Assembly: GCF_004332155.1 (NCBI RefSeq)
Contig: NZ_SJDV01000007.1
Span: 44,496-108,495 of the forward strand
Reading direction: 5' to 3'
Source of the DNA: Gramella sp. KN1008
GTDB lineage: Bacteria > Bacteroidota > Bacteroidia > Flavobacteriales > Flavobacteriaceae
Length of the DNA stretch: 64,000 bases
Shown: positions 8,545-17,621 of the stretch, in pieces
Layout: each line of letters begins with the position of its first letter
Numbering within the stretch: the first letter of the stretch is position 1
Translations under genes and position numbers: made by a program
The notes under the pieces: generated by a model
Told to the model about the DNA's origin: nothing
Database searches by the model: none
What the model saw: only the letters and a program-made list of their open reading frames with translations

Positions 8545-9510
8545 TTATACATCAAAGCCGGCAATCACCTGATTGGCCACCCTTAATGCTTTGGCTCCCT
8601 GCTCCATGGTCACTACCGGCTCCGTATCATTGTTAATGGCATCGGCAAAGCTTTCCAGTTCGTCAAGAATGGCATTATTGGCTGATACTTCAGGGTTATC
8701 AAAATAGATCTGTTTTTTGATCCCTTCGGCATTTTGAAGTATCATGGCATAATCATCGGGCTTTTCAGGCGCGTCTTTCATCTTCACCACTTCACATTTC
8801 TTTTCGAGAAAATCTACAGAAATATAAGCGTCCCGCTGGAAGAACCTGGATTTTCTCATGTTCTTCATCGAAATTCTGCTCGCTGTAAGATTAGCCACAC
8901 AGCCATTCTCAAATTCGATACGGGCATTCGCGATATCGGGAGTGTCGCTAATTACTGAGACTCCGCTGGCATTGATCTTTTTCACTTCAGACTTTACCAC
9001 GCTGAGAACGGCGTCTATATCATGGATCATAAGGTCCAGCACCACGGGAACATCGGTGCCCCGAGGATTGAATTCCGCAAGGCGATGAGCCTCAATGAAC
9101 ATGGGGTTTTCTATGCGATCTGAAACCGCCTGAAAAGCGGGGTTGAATCGTTCAACATGCCCTACCTGTCCTTTTACATTATGTTTTATGGCAAGCTCAA
9201 TTAGCTCCTTAGCTTCTTCAAATGTGTTGGTAATTGGTTTCTCTATAAAGAGGTGCTTCCCCGCGGATATCACTTTCCGGGCTACCTCAAAATGGGAAAG
9301 GGTAGGAGTGACCACATCTATCATATCGCATTCGGCAATAAGATCATCAAGATTTTCGAACATCTTATACCCGAATTCTGAAGCTACTTTTTCGGCATTC
9401 TCCTTGTTTGCATCATAAAATCCGATGAGTTCATATTCTTCGGATTGTTTTAAAAGTTTGAGATGGATCTTTCCAAGATGGCCTGCGCCCAGGACTCCTG
9501 CTTTTAGCAT
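8545..9510 (-). CDS. Gfo/Idh/MocA family oxidoreductase
   Basis: 321 residues. The N-terminal Rossmann fold has GVLGAGHLGKIHL (about 5-17), and the family motif EKPITNTFEEA follows near residue 95. The C-terminal alpha/beta domain has GHVERFNPAF (about 120) and the His-containing MIHDIDAVLS (about 162). These enzymes oxidise or reduce sugars, inositols or related compounds with NAD(P)(H); the substrate cannot be read from sequence. No sugar-pathway neighbours help. A TATTTTTG-like -10 equivalent (reverse strand, 9527-9534) lies just upstream of the start but without a well-placed TTG. Confidence 0.9.
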   Translation of the reverse strand: MLKAGVLGAGHLGKIHLKLLKQSEEYELIGFYDANKENAEKVASEFGYKMFENLDDLIAECDMIDVVTPTLSHFEVARKVISAGKHLFIEKPITNTFEEAKELIELAIKHNVKGQVGHVERFNPAFQAVSDRIENPMFIEAHRLAEFNPRGTDVPVVLDLMIHDIDAVLSVVKSEVKKINASGVSVISDTPDIANARIEFENGCVANLTASRISMKNMRKSRFFQRDAYISVDFLEKKCEVVKMKDAPEKPDDYAMILQNAEGIKKQIYFDNPEVSANNAILDELESFADAINNDTEPVVTMEQGAKALRVANQVIAGFDV

Positions 9511-9645
9511 ATTTTTGCATTTTTCACAAAAATAGCATTTTGATATTAAATACTTTATAAAATAAGGCCAAATCCCGCCGGGTTTTTGCTTGGGATAAAT
9601 CAGCTTCTTTCCCTAATTTTATAGCCTGATTAAAGCATAACCGAG

Positions 9646-10287
9646 TTGAAAGATACCTATAGACATCAGGGCAAGAGACAGCAGCTGGTAAAGACTGTGA
9701 AAAAGAAGGGAATTACCGATGCAAAGGTGCTTGCGGCCATAGGGAAAATACCCCGCCACCTTTTTATGGACAGCAGTTTTGAAGATCATGCGTACCAGGA
9801 TAAGGCATTTCCCATCGCTGCTGATCAGACCATCTCACAGCCCTATACCGTGGCATTTCAGACCCAGCTGCTGGAAGTGGAGAAAGGCGAGAAGGTACTC
9901 GAAATAGGGACGGGTAGTGGTTATCAAACCGCTGTACTTTGTGAGCTTGGCGCTAAGGTATATAGTATTGAACGCCAGCGGGAGCTCTACAAGAAGACCA
10001 AAAGCTTTCTTCAGAACATAGGCTACCGCCCTAAATATCTAAGTTTTGGAGACGGTTATAAAGGCCTGCCGGAATACGCTCCTTTTGATAAGATCATTGT
10101 GACTGCCGGCGCGCCAGAGGTTCCAAAAGACCTGCTTGGCCAGCTTAAGGTAGGAGGCAGGATGGTGATCCCGGTAGGAAGCGATGTACAGACCATGACA
10201 CTCTTCATTAGAAAATCTGCAAAGGAATTTGATAAAACGGAATTCGGTTCTTTCAGATTTGTGCCTCTGCTTGAGGATAAAAATTGA
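9646..10287 (+). CDS. pcm: Protein-L-isoaspartate O-methyltransferase
   Basis: 213 residues. The enzyme methylates L-isoaspartyl residues in aged proteins with S-adenosylmethionine to start their repair. The SAM site is VLEIGTGSGYQTAVL (about 84-98), followed by the acidic end of beta-2 (VYSIERQ). Family segments ADQTISQPYTVAFQTQLL, DGYKGLPEYAPFDKIIVTAGAPEVP and LKVGGRMVIPVG are present. The start is TTG at 9646: an in-frame TAA at 9631 and no ATG/GTG in between leave it as the only start that preserves the family N terminus. It is a lone plus-strand gene between two minus-strand blocks. Confidence 0.95.
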   Translation: MKDTYRHQGKRQQLVKTVKKKGITDAKVLAAIGKIPRHLFMDSSFEDHAYQDKAFPIAADQTISQPYTVAFQTQLLEVEKGEKVLEIGTGSGYQTAVLCELGAKVYSIERQRELYKKTKSFLQNIGYRPKYLSFGDGYKGLPEYAPFDKIIVTAGAPEVPKDLLGQLKVGGRMVIPVGSDVQTMTLFIRKSAKEFDKTEFGSFRFVPLLEDKN

Positions 10288-10492
10288 CAATTTCACCTTT
10301 CAATGAATTTTTAATAAGAGGAGGAATTATTCACTTACTTTCAGAAACCGGAATGTTCTTTAAGTCATTTTAAGTGAGAAAAGCGAATGAAAAACCTCAT
10401 ATAAACTGATTCCCAGCTTAAGAAAGAATTTTTTCTATCACAAGGGGAAAAACACCAGTTGGCCAATTACTAATTAGCTATTATCAATTAAT

Positions 10493-10520
10493 AAAAAAAG
10501 CCCCGCAAAACGAGGCCATT
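10493..10520 (-). terminator. Intrinsic terminator after M28 peptidase gene
   Basis: On the minus strand GCCTCG TTTTG CGGGGC (one G-T pair) is followed by a run of seven T. It starts 23 bp past the peptidase stop. Confidence 0.75.
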
Positions 10521-10542
10521 TTTATTTTGTAGAAAATTTCAA

Positions 10543-11565
10543 TTATTTCCCGGTCGTGTCAGCTGCCTTATCCACTACAAGTCGGGCATCCCTGTTCGCA
10601 ATCTCCCAGGCCGTAAGAAAAACGAGTTTAGCTCTTTTAGCCAGTAGGTCATATTCGATTTTTTCAGGAGTATCGGTTGGTTTATGATAATCGGCGTGAG
10701 TTCCGTTGAAATAGAAGATAATTGGGATATTATTCTTGGCGAAGTTATAGTGGTCACTTCTATAATAGAAACGATTAGGATCGTTCTCATCATTATAAGT
10801 ATAATCAAGGTCAAGGTTCATAAACTTCTTATTCACAGCTTCACTCAGATCATGAAGGTCCGTGCTCAATTTATCACTTCCAATAAGGTAAACATAATCG
10901 TCGTTTCCTTGATGTTGAGGGTCTATACGGCCTATCATATCTATATTAAGATTGGCCACAGTATTTTCCAGCGGAAATATTGGCTCGTCTGTATAGAATT
11001 TAGAACCTACCAGGCCTTTTTCCTCTCCGGTAACGTTTAGGAAAAGAATGGATCTTTTTGGGGTGTAACCATCCTTACTTGCTTCTACGAATGCTTCGGC
11101 GATCTCAAGGATTCCCACGGTCCCGGAACCGTCATCATCGGCGCCGTTATAGATGTTACCATTCTCGTCTATTCCCACATGATCATAGTGAGACGAGATC
11201 ACAAGCACTTCATCAGGTTTTTCTGAACCTTTAAGGAAAGCCACTACATTTTCGGTAGGTTTTACGTTACCACGTTTAAAGTAGCTGGTGGGAACTTCCT
11301 GGTAATAGTCATCGCCACCAATAGGAGAAACGAGTTTCAGTTGTTTATATTCATTTTTAAGATATTCCGCGGCTTTTTTCTGCCCCGGTTCACCGGTTTC
11401 ACGACCTTCAAACTCATCACTGGCAAAAGTGTACAAATGTTCTTTTAGCTCAGGAGCAGTGATCGTATTCGCATATTCCATCGGATCGGCATTCTCTATC
11501 TTCTTATTCTGCGCACTGCAGGCTGTAAGTATGGCCGGAATGGCCAGAACCAGTATTTTTTTCAT
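10543..11565 (-). CDS. M28 family metallopeptidase, lipoprotein
   Basis: From the ATG at 11565 the protein has 340 residues and begins with a lipoprotein signal peptide ending in lipobox LTAC (Cys16); the longer frame to 11598 would hide it. Zinc ligands of the M28 fold are visible in order: SSHYDHVG, GADDDGSGTVG, TGEEKGLVGS, NIDMIGR and SDHYNFAK. The family are aminopeptidases or carboxypeptidases using two zinc ions. The protein probably sits in the outer or inner membrane facing the periplasm and trims peptides. It is monocistronic, ending in its own terminator. Confidence 0.92.
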   Translation of the reverse strand: MKKILVLAIPAILTACSAQNKKIENADPMEYANTITAPELKEHLYTFASDEFEGRETGEPGQKKAAEYLKNEYKQLKLVSPIGGDDYYQEVPTSYFKRGNVKPTENVVAFLKGSEKPDEVLVISSHYDHVGIDENGNIYNGADDDGSGTVGILEIAEAFVEASKDGYTPKRSILFLNVTGEEKGLVGSKFYTDEPIFPLENTVANLNIDMIGRIDPQHQGNDDYVYLIGSDKLSTDLHDLSEAVNKKFMNLDLDYTYNDENDPNRFYYRSDHYNFAKNNIPIIFYFNGTHADYHKPTDTPEKIEYDLLAKRAKLVFLTAWEIANRDARLVVDKAADTTGK

Positions 11566-11657
11566 TTTAAGTTTAAATTTTATGATAATGCCGGGCAATA
11601 TAACAGATTTAAGCTAAAAATGCAGAACCTGAAAGCTTAAAAATCCCATAAAAACAT

Positions 11658-12365
11658 TTATTCAGCCAAAGCTTTTTCAATGGCTGCCTTTACCAGTGGC
11701 TCCATCACTTCATAGCCTTTTTCATTAGGATGCACTCCATCTTCAGAATATTCCTTCTTCATTCCTGCATCTTCCCGGTTCATATGGCTAAAATAATCCA
11801 GATAAATATGTCCGTTCTCTGCAGCATAATTTTTTAGCCATGAATTTAGTTCGGCGATTCTGGGCACTGGTTCCAGGCCCGGGCGCCAGGGATAATCATA
11901 GACCGGCAGTACGGAGCTTAGAATAACCCTGATATCATTCTTTTCTGCCAGTACAGCCATAGCCCTGATATTATCGGTGATCATTTTAACCGAAGAGAAT
12001 CCGGTATTCGCGGCAAGGTCGTTAGTCCCGGCCAGAATCACCACAGCTTTGGGGTTGAGGTCCAGGACATCCGGCATGAACCGGACTAGCATTTGTGGAG
12101 TTGTTTGGCCGCCAATGCCTCTGCCCAGGTAGTTATTTTCTGTAAAAAAATCAGGATGCATATCGGCCCAGCCTTCAGTAATGGAGTTGCCTATAAAGAC
12201 CACATCGGGCCAGTTGGACTCCTTAACGATCTCCCGGTTTTCCTGTTGGTAGTGTTTAAGTTGGGCCCAGTCCTGTTCCATTAATTCTTTATAATCTTTG
12301 TGTTGCGCGCTTAAAGAAATGAAAATTAACAGAAAGCAGGAGATAGAAAAGGATGTTTTTAACAT
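11658..12365 (-). CDS. SGNH/GDSL-type lipase or esterase, exported
   Basis: With the ATG at 12365 the product has 235 residues and a clear signal peptide (MLKTSFSISCFLLIFISLSA, cleavage before QHKDY). The reading frame continues upstream to 12632, but that part runs through tRNA-Ser on the other strand and is not coding. SGNH blocks are FIGNSITEGW (Ser61), GRGIGGQTTPQML, LAGTNDLAAN and DGVHPNEKGYE (catalytic Asp and His). The family removes acyl or acetyl groups from lipids or polysaccharides; this one is periplasmic or surface exposed. Substrate unknown. Confidence 0.9.
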   Translation of the reverse strand: MLKTSFSISCFLLIFISLSAQHKDYKELMEQDWAQLKHYQQENREIVKESNWPDVVFIGNSITEGWADMHPDFFTENNYLGRGIGGQTTPQMLVRFMPDVLDLNPKAVVILAGTNDLAANTGFSSVKMITDNIRAMAVLAEKNDIRVILSSVLPVYDYPWRPGLEPVPRIAELNSWLKNYAAENGHIYLDYFSHMNREDAGMKKEYSEDGVHPNEKGYEVMEPLVKAAIEKALAE

Positions 12366-12473
12366 TGGGGTAAGATTTTGGATTACTGAGTGATTATTAA
12401 AGCATAAAAATATCAAAAATGCTGATATATAAGGAGCTGGAAAAAAGCCCGAAAAAAGTTTAGGTTTTAGTTG

Positions 12474-12502
12474 TTGTAAATTAGAAAAGCTTATTATATT
12501 TG
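12474..12502 (+). promoter_or_regulatory. Bacteroidota promoter of tRNA-Ser
   Basis: TTG at 12474-12476 and TATATTTG at 12495-12502, a perfect TAnnTTTG, with 18 bases between. Transcription would start near 12509, some 35 bases before the tRNA. Confidence 0.75.
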
Positions 12503-12544
12503 CATCCGCTAAGCAGGAACGGCACAAGCATCCTGAGATATATT

Positions 12545-12629
12545 GGAGGAATGGCAGAGTGGTCGAATGCGGCAGTCTTGAAAACTGTTGAGGGTCACAC
12601 CTCCGGGGGTTCGAATCCCTCTTCCTCCG
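12545..12629 (+). tRNA. tRNA-Ser (anticodon UGA)
   Basis: The acceptor stem GGAGGAA (12545-12551) pairs fully with TTCCTCC (12622-12628), and G12629 is the discriminator, as in serine tRNAs. The anticodon loop CTTGAAA carries TGA. A long variable arm and the T-arm GGGGGTTCGAATCCCT make an 85-base class II tRNA. CCA is not encoded (the next bases are CAA). Confidence 0.97.
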
Positions 12630-12636
12630 CAAAGTA

Positions 12637-12668
12637 AAACCCGCAATGAAAATTGCGGGTTTTTTTAT
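12637..12668 (+). terminator. Intrinsic terminator of tRNA-Ser
   Basis: AAACCCGCAAT (12637-12647) pairs with ATTGCGGGTTT (12652-12662) over 11 bases with a 4-base loop, followed by TTTTT. Confidence 0.9.
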
Positions 12669-12702
12669 TTCAGAAAACCGGGGAGCTTGCTTCCACCAGG
12701 TC

Positions 12703-12736
12703 GGGAAAATAAAAATGACACTGCCAGAGCAGTGTC
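12703..12736 (-). terminator. Intrinsic terminator after endonuclease-family gene
   Basis: GACACTGC (12717-12724) and GCAGTGTC (12729-12736) form a perfect 8-base stem with a 4-base loop; on the minus strand it is followed by ATTTTTATTTT. It lies 38 bp past the stop at 12774. Confidence 0.75.
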
Positions 12737-12773
12737 TATATTCTTTATACCAGGACGCTTATAATAATTGCCT

Positions 12774-13562
12774 TTATCTTAACTCCAGAACGCTAAAAAA
12801 AGCGTTATGGTCTGACGCAATGCTGTCGTTAACTACTCTGGTGTCCAATATCTTCCAGCGTTCTTTAGGATAGAAAAGGATATAATCTATCTTTTTATCA
12901 GGCTTACCCGAGGGATAGGTAGGCGCGGGTGACGGGGAAGTATCGGCGGCGGTCCATTTATTTAAAAGAAAGGTGATCTCCGGGCTGCCGGGTTCGGCGT
13001 TCAGGTCTCCTGCCAGGATCATAGGTTGCCCTTGTGTTATTAGTGAATTCAGTTTTTTAACCTGCAGCAGTCTTTCGCTGTTGTCTTCCTTATAATCAAG
13101 ATGTGTGCTCATAAAAATAAGGCTGTCTTTCATTGCCAGTGGCACCGAGACCTTAGCTGCTGTCCGGGGTTCGTTGCCGGGATTTCCTGGCAGTGAAATG
13201 TTTTCGGCATTGAAAAAGAGCTTTTTACTCAGTATTCCCACCCCGTACTCACCATCATCAAAATCCATGGCTTTGGCAAAATAGGCCTTCATACCGGTTA
13301 AAGTTGCCAGTTCCTTAAGGATGTCACGTTTATGCGATCTTAGGGTCCTGATGTCAATCTCCTGGAGTGCGACAAGGTCGACCTCCAGATCATTTATAAT
13401 TCCTGCAATCCTCTCCAGATCAAAACTATTGTCGGTATTGGAACCATGATGTATGTTGAAACTCAAAACCTTTAACTTCTGTGGTTCGTCACCAGTCTGG
13501 GCTAGGCTAAGTGTAGTGAAAGAAAGAAGACAGATAAGAACAAGGTATTCTTTAGCTAACAT
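12774..13562 (-). CDS. Endonuclease/exonuclease/phosphatase-fold hydrolase, exported
   Basis: From the ATG at 13562 the protein has 262 residues and a signal peptide (MLAKEYLVLICLLSFTTLSL, cleaved before QTGDE). EEP motifs follow in order: LSFNIHHG, LVALQEID (metal Glu), STHLDYK, LAGDLNAEPGSPE and the terminal SDHNAF (catalytic His). The fold includes DNases, phosphodiesterases and sphingomyelinases that use Mg2+. An exported copy may scavenge phosphate from nucleic acids or phospholipids (inference). Flanked by its own terminator; no operon partner. Confidence 0.9.
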   Translation of the reverse strand: MLAKEYLVLICLLSFTTLSLAQTGDEPQKLKVLSFNIHHGSNTDNSFDLERIAGIINDLEVDLVALQEIDIRTLRSHKRDILKELATLTGMKAYFAKAMDFDDGEYGVGILSKKLFFNAENISLPGNPGNEPRTAAKVSVPLAMKDSLIFMSTHLDYKEDNSERLLQVKKLNSLITQGQPMILAGDLNAEPGSPEITFLLNKWTAADTSPSPAPTYPSGKPDKKIDYILFYPKERWKILDTRVVNDSIASDHNAFFSVLELR

Positions 13563-13685
13563 GGTCTGGGATTTACAGGCCAATGTACTCAAAAAAATTA
13601 TGCCCGGAGGGTGGTCTGTTAACAAACTATCTCCATGACGAAAAATCTCGGGTTACCATTGTAATTCGATTATAGAAAGGCAATA

Positions 13686-14168
13686 TTAACGAGCCATCGA
13701 ATCTTTGAAATATTCCCAGGCCTCTTCGCTTCCCTGTATATGGTAAACATTTCCTTTTCGGAATAATAAGGTAAGGCCTCCTACACCGGCTCCTATGGGC
13801 GCACCTGCCAAAGCTCCCAGTAAGGCACCTTCCCGGGAATTGAAAAGCCAGTCATCTTTCGTGTCCTCGGCCCCTATAATCCCGCCAACAACACCTCCGG
13901 CCAGTGCGCCGATGATCACATTGTTAGCGGCTGAATGTCTTGTTTTTATAAGATGTATCCTATCCATCCCGGTTTCTGAATATCCCATTCCAGATTTTAA
14001 GGTTAAAGTCTGTTCGCTGATATTCACGATCTTTCCCTTTGCGATCTTTTTTCCGTTCACATCGAACACCCGGACGAAAGTGTCTTTAAATCTTAACGGC
14101 GCCTCTGGTTCCTGCGAAAAGAGTGGTGTGCAGAACATAATACTGAAGAGTACTAATAGTGTTTTCAT
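13686..14168 (-). CDS. Exported hypothetical protein with glycine zipper
   Basis: 160 residues with a signal peptide (MKTLLVLFSIMFCTPLFS, then QEPEA). Residues about 25-70 form a small beta-rich part (VFDVNGKKIAKGKIVNISEQTLTLKSG cut as two strands). Residues about 83-130 contain two Gly/Ala-rich helices (GALAGGVVGGIIGAE and ALLGALAGAPIGAGVGG), typical of glycine-zipper membrane proteins. The pattern is common in Bacteroidota exported proteins of unknown function. It stands alone between the endonuclease-like gene and an ABC operon. Confidence 0.75.
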   Translation of the reverse strand: MKTLLVLFSIMFCTPLFSQEPEAPLRFKDTFVRVFDVNGKKIAKGKIVNISEQTLTLKSGMGYSETGMDRIHLIKTRHSAANNVIIGALAGGVVGGIIGAEDTKDDWLFNSREGALLGALAGAPIGAGVGGLTLLFRKGNVYHIQGSEEAWEYFKDSMAR

Positions 14169-14328
14169 AAGATTGGTATTAAGTGAAAAACCATTATTGC
14201 ATTAAGTGAGATCTGGCCGATCACACTTTGTAGGAAAGATCATTTTCTAAAGTTAAGAAAATTAGCTGATTACGTAATTAAAAAACAGGAACGGCATGTC
14301 TTTTTTTCATCCGTAGTGTATTTACAGC

Positions 14329-15003
14329 TCAGTTGATGATCTTACCGTCTTCCATCTCGATGATGCGGTTGGTCTTGCTGGCAAAATCCTTATCATGGGT
14401 GACGATTAGAAGGGAAAGACCATCTTCATCACTCAATTTTTTAAAGATCTCAAAAACAAGTTCTGAATTATAACTATCAAGGTTCCCGGTAGGTTCATCT
14501 CCCATAATGATCAGAGGGTCATTGATTAGCGACCTGGCAATGGAAACCCGCTGTTTTTCCCCACCCGAAATTCTCGACGCCTTCTTGAGGGCAAGTTTTT
14601 CAATGTCCAGCATTCTTAGTTTCTCAATGGCATCATGTTCAATTTCCTGAATACTTTTCCGGCCAAGTTTCTTTGCCGGAAGCATCACGTTATCCAGGAC
14701 TGAAAATTCTGCCAGTAAATAATGAAACTGAAATACAAAGCCTATATGGGCGCTACGCAGTTGAGAAAGCTCATCTCTGGGTGAGCCTGTTATGAGTTTA
14801 TCATTTAAGTACAGGTCTCCTTCATAATCTGTGTCCATGGTAGAGAGGATGTAAAGCAGGGTCGATTTACCGCAACCAGATTTTCCCATTATGGAAACAA
14901 ATTCTCCTGGACTCACTTTAAAGCTGATATCGCTAAGCACATGGAACAATACCGGCTTCTTAAAGTACTTGTTGATATTTTTTGTTTCAAGAACTGTTCT
15001 CAT
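14329..15003 (-). CDS. ABC transporter ATP-binding protein (LolD/MacB type)
   Basis: 224 residues, one nucleotide-binding domain. Walker A is GKSGCGKST (about 40-48), the Q-loop is in VFQFHYLLAEF, the signature is ISGGEKQRVSIARSL, and Walker B is LIIMGDEPTGNLD, with the H-loop in LLIVTHD. The GDEPTGNLD form is typical of the LolD/FtsE/MacB group that powers mechanotransmission rather than substrate passage. It is the third gene of a minus-strand operon: adaptor lipoprotein (17356), permease (16274) and this ATPase, with an 8-bp gap. Confidence 0.93.
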   Translation of the reverse strand: MRTVLETKNINKYFKKPVLFHVLSDISFKVSPGEFVSIMGKSGCGKSTLLYILSTMDTDYEGDLYLNDKLITGSPRDELSQLRSAHIGFVFQFHYLLAEFSVLDNVMLPAKKLGRKSIQEIEHDAIEKLRMLDIEKLALKKASRISGGEKQRVSIARSLINDPLIIMGDEPTGNLDSYNSELVFEIFKKLSDEDGLSLLIVTHDKDFASKTNRIIEMEDGKIIN

Positions 15004-15011
15004 CTCACTTC

Positions 15012-16274
15012 TTATTGTCCTCTTATTATAGTTACCGGGTCTATCTTTTTAGCTTTTATAGAAGGCAGGTAACCCGCTAGAAAGGTGGAGACCAGCGCGA
15101 AACATATTCCTATTACATAAAACCAGGGGTTATAATTGATAGGATAGGTGGTCACGGTGGGCAACGCTTCGGTTTTAAAAGGGATCCCGTCTATTACTGA
15201 AGAGAGCACATACCCTATCAGAAGTCCCAAGATTCCCCCGGCAAAACCTATAATCATGGCCTGGCTCATAAAGATAAGTTGCACGTCTTTCCCTGAAAAG
15301 CCAGTGGCTTTCAGGATCGCGATGTCATTCATCTTTTCATAGATGAGCATATTAAGAATATTATAGATTCCAAAGCCTGCTACGATGAGCAGGGTAATGG
15401 AGACCGAATAGGTAATAAGGTTACGTATGGTGGAGCCCGTTTCAAACTGGGCATTTGCCGTGTTTATATCTATGGCCTGCAGGTTGAACTGCTCCCTTAT
15501 TTTCTCTGCCAGCTGTGGCGCGTAGTCTATATCTTTAAGTTTGATATTGATATCTGTAATATAGTTTTCCGGCTCACCCAGGATTCGTTGTACGGTCTTT
15601 ATTGAAGCGAAACTCTGAACATTATCCAAATCGGCTATCCCACTTTGAAAGATCCCGGCAACCTTTAGCGGAAAGGTGCCTCCCTTTATGGTACTTATCT
15701 GTACCCTGTCTCCCTGGGATATGGACAGTTTTTTTGCTACTCCCGCTCCCAGGAAAATGCCATTATTAATGTTCTCCAGGCTCTGCGCATCTCCTTCTAG
15801 CAGGTAATCTTCAAAATTGAAATACCTTACTTCCTGCATCGCATCGATGCCTGTAAGATTACCTCCAAGCTCTATGGACCCTGAAATATAGAATATCTGG
15901 GTCTTTAATTGCGGAATGGCGGCGAGCACATTATTATCCTTTTCAAGATGTTCCATTAAGGGAAGTGCATTATGGATCTTTTTCTGAGACTGTTTGGGCC
16001 TGACGGAATGGACCATCTTAAAGCTGTCCGCAAATTCTGAATAGAGGTCTGCAGGTTGTGTCTCCGAAGCCCTTATCTCATTATAGACATGTACGTGTGG
16101 TGTCTGGTTGAGTATAAGGCTGTCCAGCATCTGGTTTAAGCCGGTCATGAATCCAACCAGGCTTATGTAAGATCCTATTCCGAAGGTTACCCCCAGGGCA
16201 GCGATCGCCGTCTGCCTGAATTTGGTTAGCAGATGTTTTCTGGCGATGCCTAGTATCAATCTCCAGTTAGTCAC
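15012..16274 (-). CDS. ABC transporter permease, FtsX/MacB_PCD family
   Basis: 420 residues. One membrane segment lies near residues 20-45, a large periplasmic MacB_PCD domain spans about 50-270, and three further segments lie in about 280-410 (YSVSITLLIVAGFGIYNIL; AMIIGFAGGILGLLIGYVL; FYVIGICFALVSTFLAGY). This 1+3 layout is that of LolC/E and MacB. It partners the ATPase downstream and overlaps the adaptor gene upstream by 4 bp (ATGA type). Likely exports a small molecule, peptide or lipid through an outer-membrane partner coded elsewhere. Confidence 0.92.
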   Translation of the reverse strand: MTNWRLILGIARKHLLTKFRQTAIAALGVTFGIGSYISLVGFMTGLNQMLDSLILNQTPHVHVYNEIRASETQPADLYSEFADSFKMVHSVRPKQSQKKIHNALPLMEHLEKDNNVLAAIPQLKTQIFYISGSIELGGNLTGIDAMQEVRYFNFEDYLLEGDAQSLENINNGIFLGAGVAKKLSISQGDRVQISTIKGGTFPLKVAGIFQSGIADLDNVQSFASIKTVQRILGEPENYITDINIKLKDIDYAPQLAEKIREQFNLQAIDINTANAQFETGSTIRNLITYSVSITLLIVAGFGIYNILNMLIYEKMNDIAILKATGFSGKDVQLIFMSQAMIIGFAGGILGLLIGYVLSSVIDGIPFKTEALPTVTTYPINYNPWFYVIGICFALVSTFLAGYLPSIKAKKIDPVTIIRGQ

Positions 16275-17356
16275 GGAATGGGTTTATAGATCCATGTATC
16301 TTTACTAATCCCCGAAGTTATTTCTACCATTTCCATGTTTTGCATGCCGGTAGTAACGTGGATAAGGCCGTCTTCAGTTCTTACGCTGGAATCACCCACT
16401 AGATAATTTCGGGGAATGCTAAGCACATTCTTCTTACGGCCAATAAATATGTTTGCTTCTCCCGATAGACCGGGGTAAAGGATAGGGGGTGTATTCCTGA
16501 ACCTGGCTTCAACGGTAAAGGTCTGGTTAAACTCATCTTTTTTTGGAAATATCTTGTGTATCACCGCTTCGAATACCTCCCCCTCATAGGCATCAAGCTG
16601 AATAAGCACCTGCTGCCCCTTCTTCAATCTGACTATATCCACCTCGTCCACCAGCAGGTTGGCCACAAAAACCGAATCACTACCAAGGCTTGCCAGGGGC
16701 TCCTGTGTGGTTACTATCTCTCCTTTATTTTTGTAAAAAGCATATATCTTACCGTTTATCTTACTGTGAATGGTATATTCTGCTGTATTGATAAGGGAGG
16801 TCTCGTAATTGTTACGAGCCTGTTTTAACTGTGTTTCCAGTTCATTTCGGGTAAGGCGATATCTGTTCTGCAGAAGCTGCAACCGGTTCCGTGACAATTC
16901 ATAAGCCAGTTTTTTCTCTTCGTATGCAGATTGCGAACCAATTTGTTGCTCCCAGAGCTTTTCCTGTCTTTTAAAATGAACCGAGTCATTATGGAGCTTC
17001 AGTCTTGCAGCTTCCATTTCATCTTCAATGCCGTCTAATACCGTTCTCTCACCGCTCAGATTCTCTTGGGCGAGTTTAAAGGATAACAGGGCGTTCTGGG
17101 TGTTAAGTTTGGGGTTGCTATTCACTATCTGCAGGATGGGATCCCCGACTTTAACCAATTCTCCTTCTTCAACGAATGCTTTATCCATTATACCGTTCAC
17201 TGTCGAATAGACCTTATACAGACTGTCTGGTTGCACTTTTACGGATGCATAGACGAATTCCGTTAGATCTCCGTATACCGGGAGGATCTTTTCCTCGTTG
17301 GTATTACAGGATAGGAATAGAAAGCAAACCAATATTCCTGTTATCTGCCTGGCCAT
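16271..17356 (-). CDS. HlyD/MacA-like periplasmic adaptor lipoprotein
   Basis: 361 residues. The N terminus is a lipoprotein signal with lipobox FLSC (Cys17). A biotinyl-lipoyl half (VNGIMDKAFVEEGELVKVGDPIL) is followed by a coiled-coil hairpin (about 85-170, rich in Glu, Leu, Gln and Arg), the second lipoyl half, then beta-barrel and membrane-proximal parts. These adaptors join an inner-membrane pump to an outer-membrane TolC channel. First gene of the ABC operon. A TAAATTTG box on the minus strand (17393-17400) lies 37 bases upstream but has no well-spaced TTG. Confidence 0.92.
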   Translation of the reverse strand: MARQITGILVCFLFLSCNTNEEKILPVYGDLTEFVYASVKVQPDSLYKVYSTVNGIMDKAFVEEGELVKVGDPILQIVNSNPKLNTQNALLSFKLAQENLSGERTVLDGIEDEMEAARLKLHNDSVHFKRQEKLWEQQIGSQSAYEEKKLAYELSRNRLQLLQNRYRLTRNELETQLKQARNNYETSLINTAEYTIHSKINGKIYAFYKNKGEIVTTQEPLASLGSDSVFVANLLVDEVDIVRLKKGQQVLIQLDAYEGEVFEAVIHKIFPKKDEFNQTFTVEARFRNTPPILYPGLSGEANIFIGRKKNVLSIPRNYLVGDSSVRTEDGLIHVTTGMQNMEMVEITSGISKDTWIYKPIP

Positions 17357-17588
17357 GAGAAGGGTATTTACCTCAAATTTCCTGTATTATCGCAAATTTA
17401 ATAATGATCAAAATCATATTTAACTGTTTATAAAGCTCTTTAGGTCTGTTTATTTTGAAATGGATTATACTAGAGATGAAACCTGATATAGGACGTTTTT
17501 CGTCTGGTCATAAATTTCTGAAATAAAGATGGTAAGAGTTAAAGAAAACTTCAATACAGTTCATTCCCGTTGAAGTATGTCGTTAGTT
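17357..17588. other. Gene-free stretch, left part of a 446-bp gap
   Basis: Very A+T-rich sequence upstream of the ABC efflux operon. I see no reading frame of credible length and no tRNA or repeat. Apart from the lone TAAATTTG box at 17393-17400 (minus strand) nothing could be identified. Confidence 0.5.
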
Positions 17589-17616
17589 TTGAATCAAATA
17601 GGTTAGACTAATTTAA
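17589..17616 (+). promoter_or_regulatory. Putative promoter of a short transcript
   Basis: TTG at 17589-17591 and TAATTTAA at 17609-17616 with 17 bases between; the second box differs from TAnnTTTG at the last base. It points to the short unit that ends at the terminator at 17737. Confidence 0.4.
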
Positions 17617-17621
17617 AATAG

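Noticed and set aside
10316..10330. AGGAGG at about 10319 as a ribosome-binding site
   Set aside because: No start codon or frame follows within a useful distance.
12366..12632. Upstream extension of the SGNH hydrolase frame
   Set aside because: It is antisense to tRNA-Ser and its promoter; the signal peptide starting at 12365 marks the true start.
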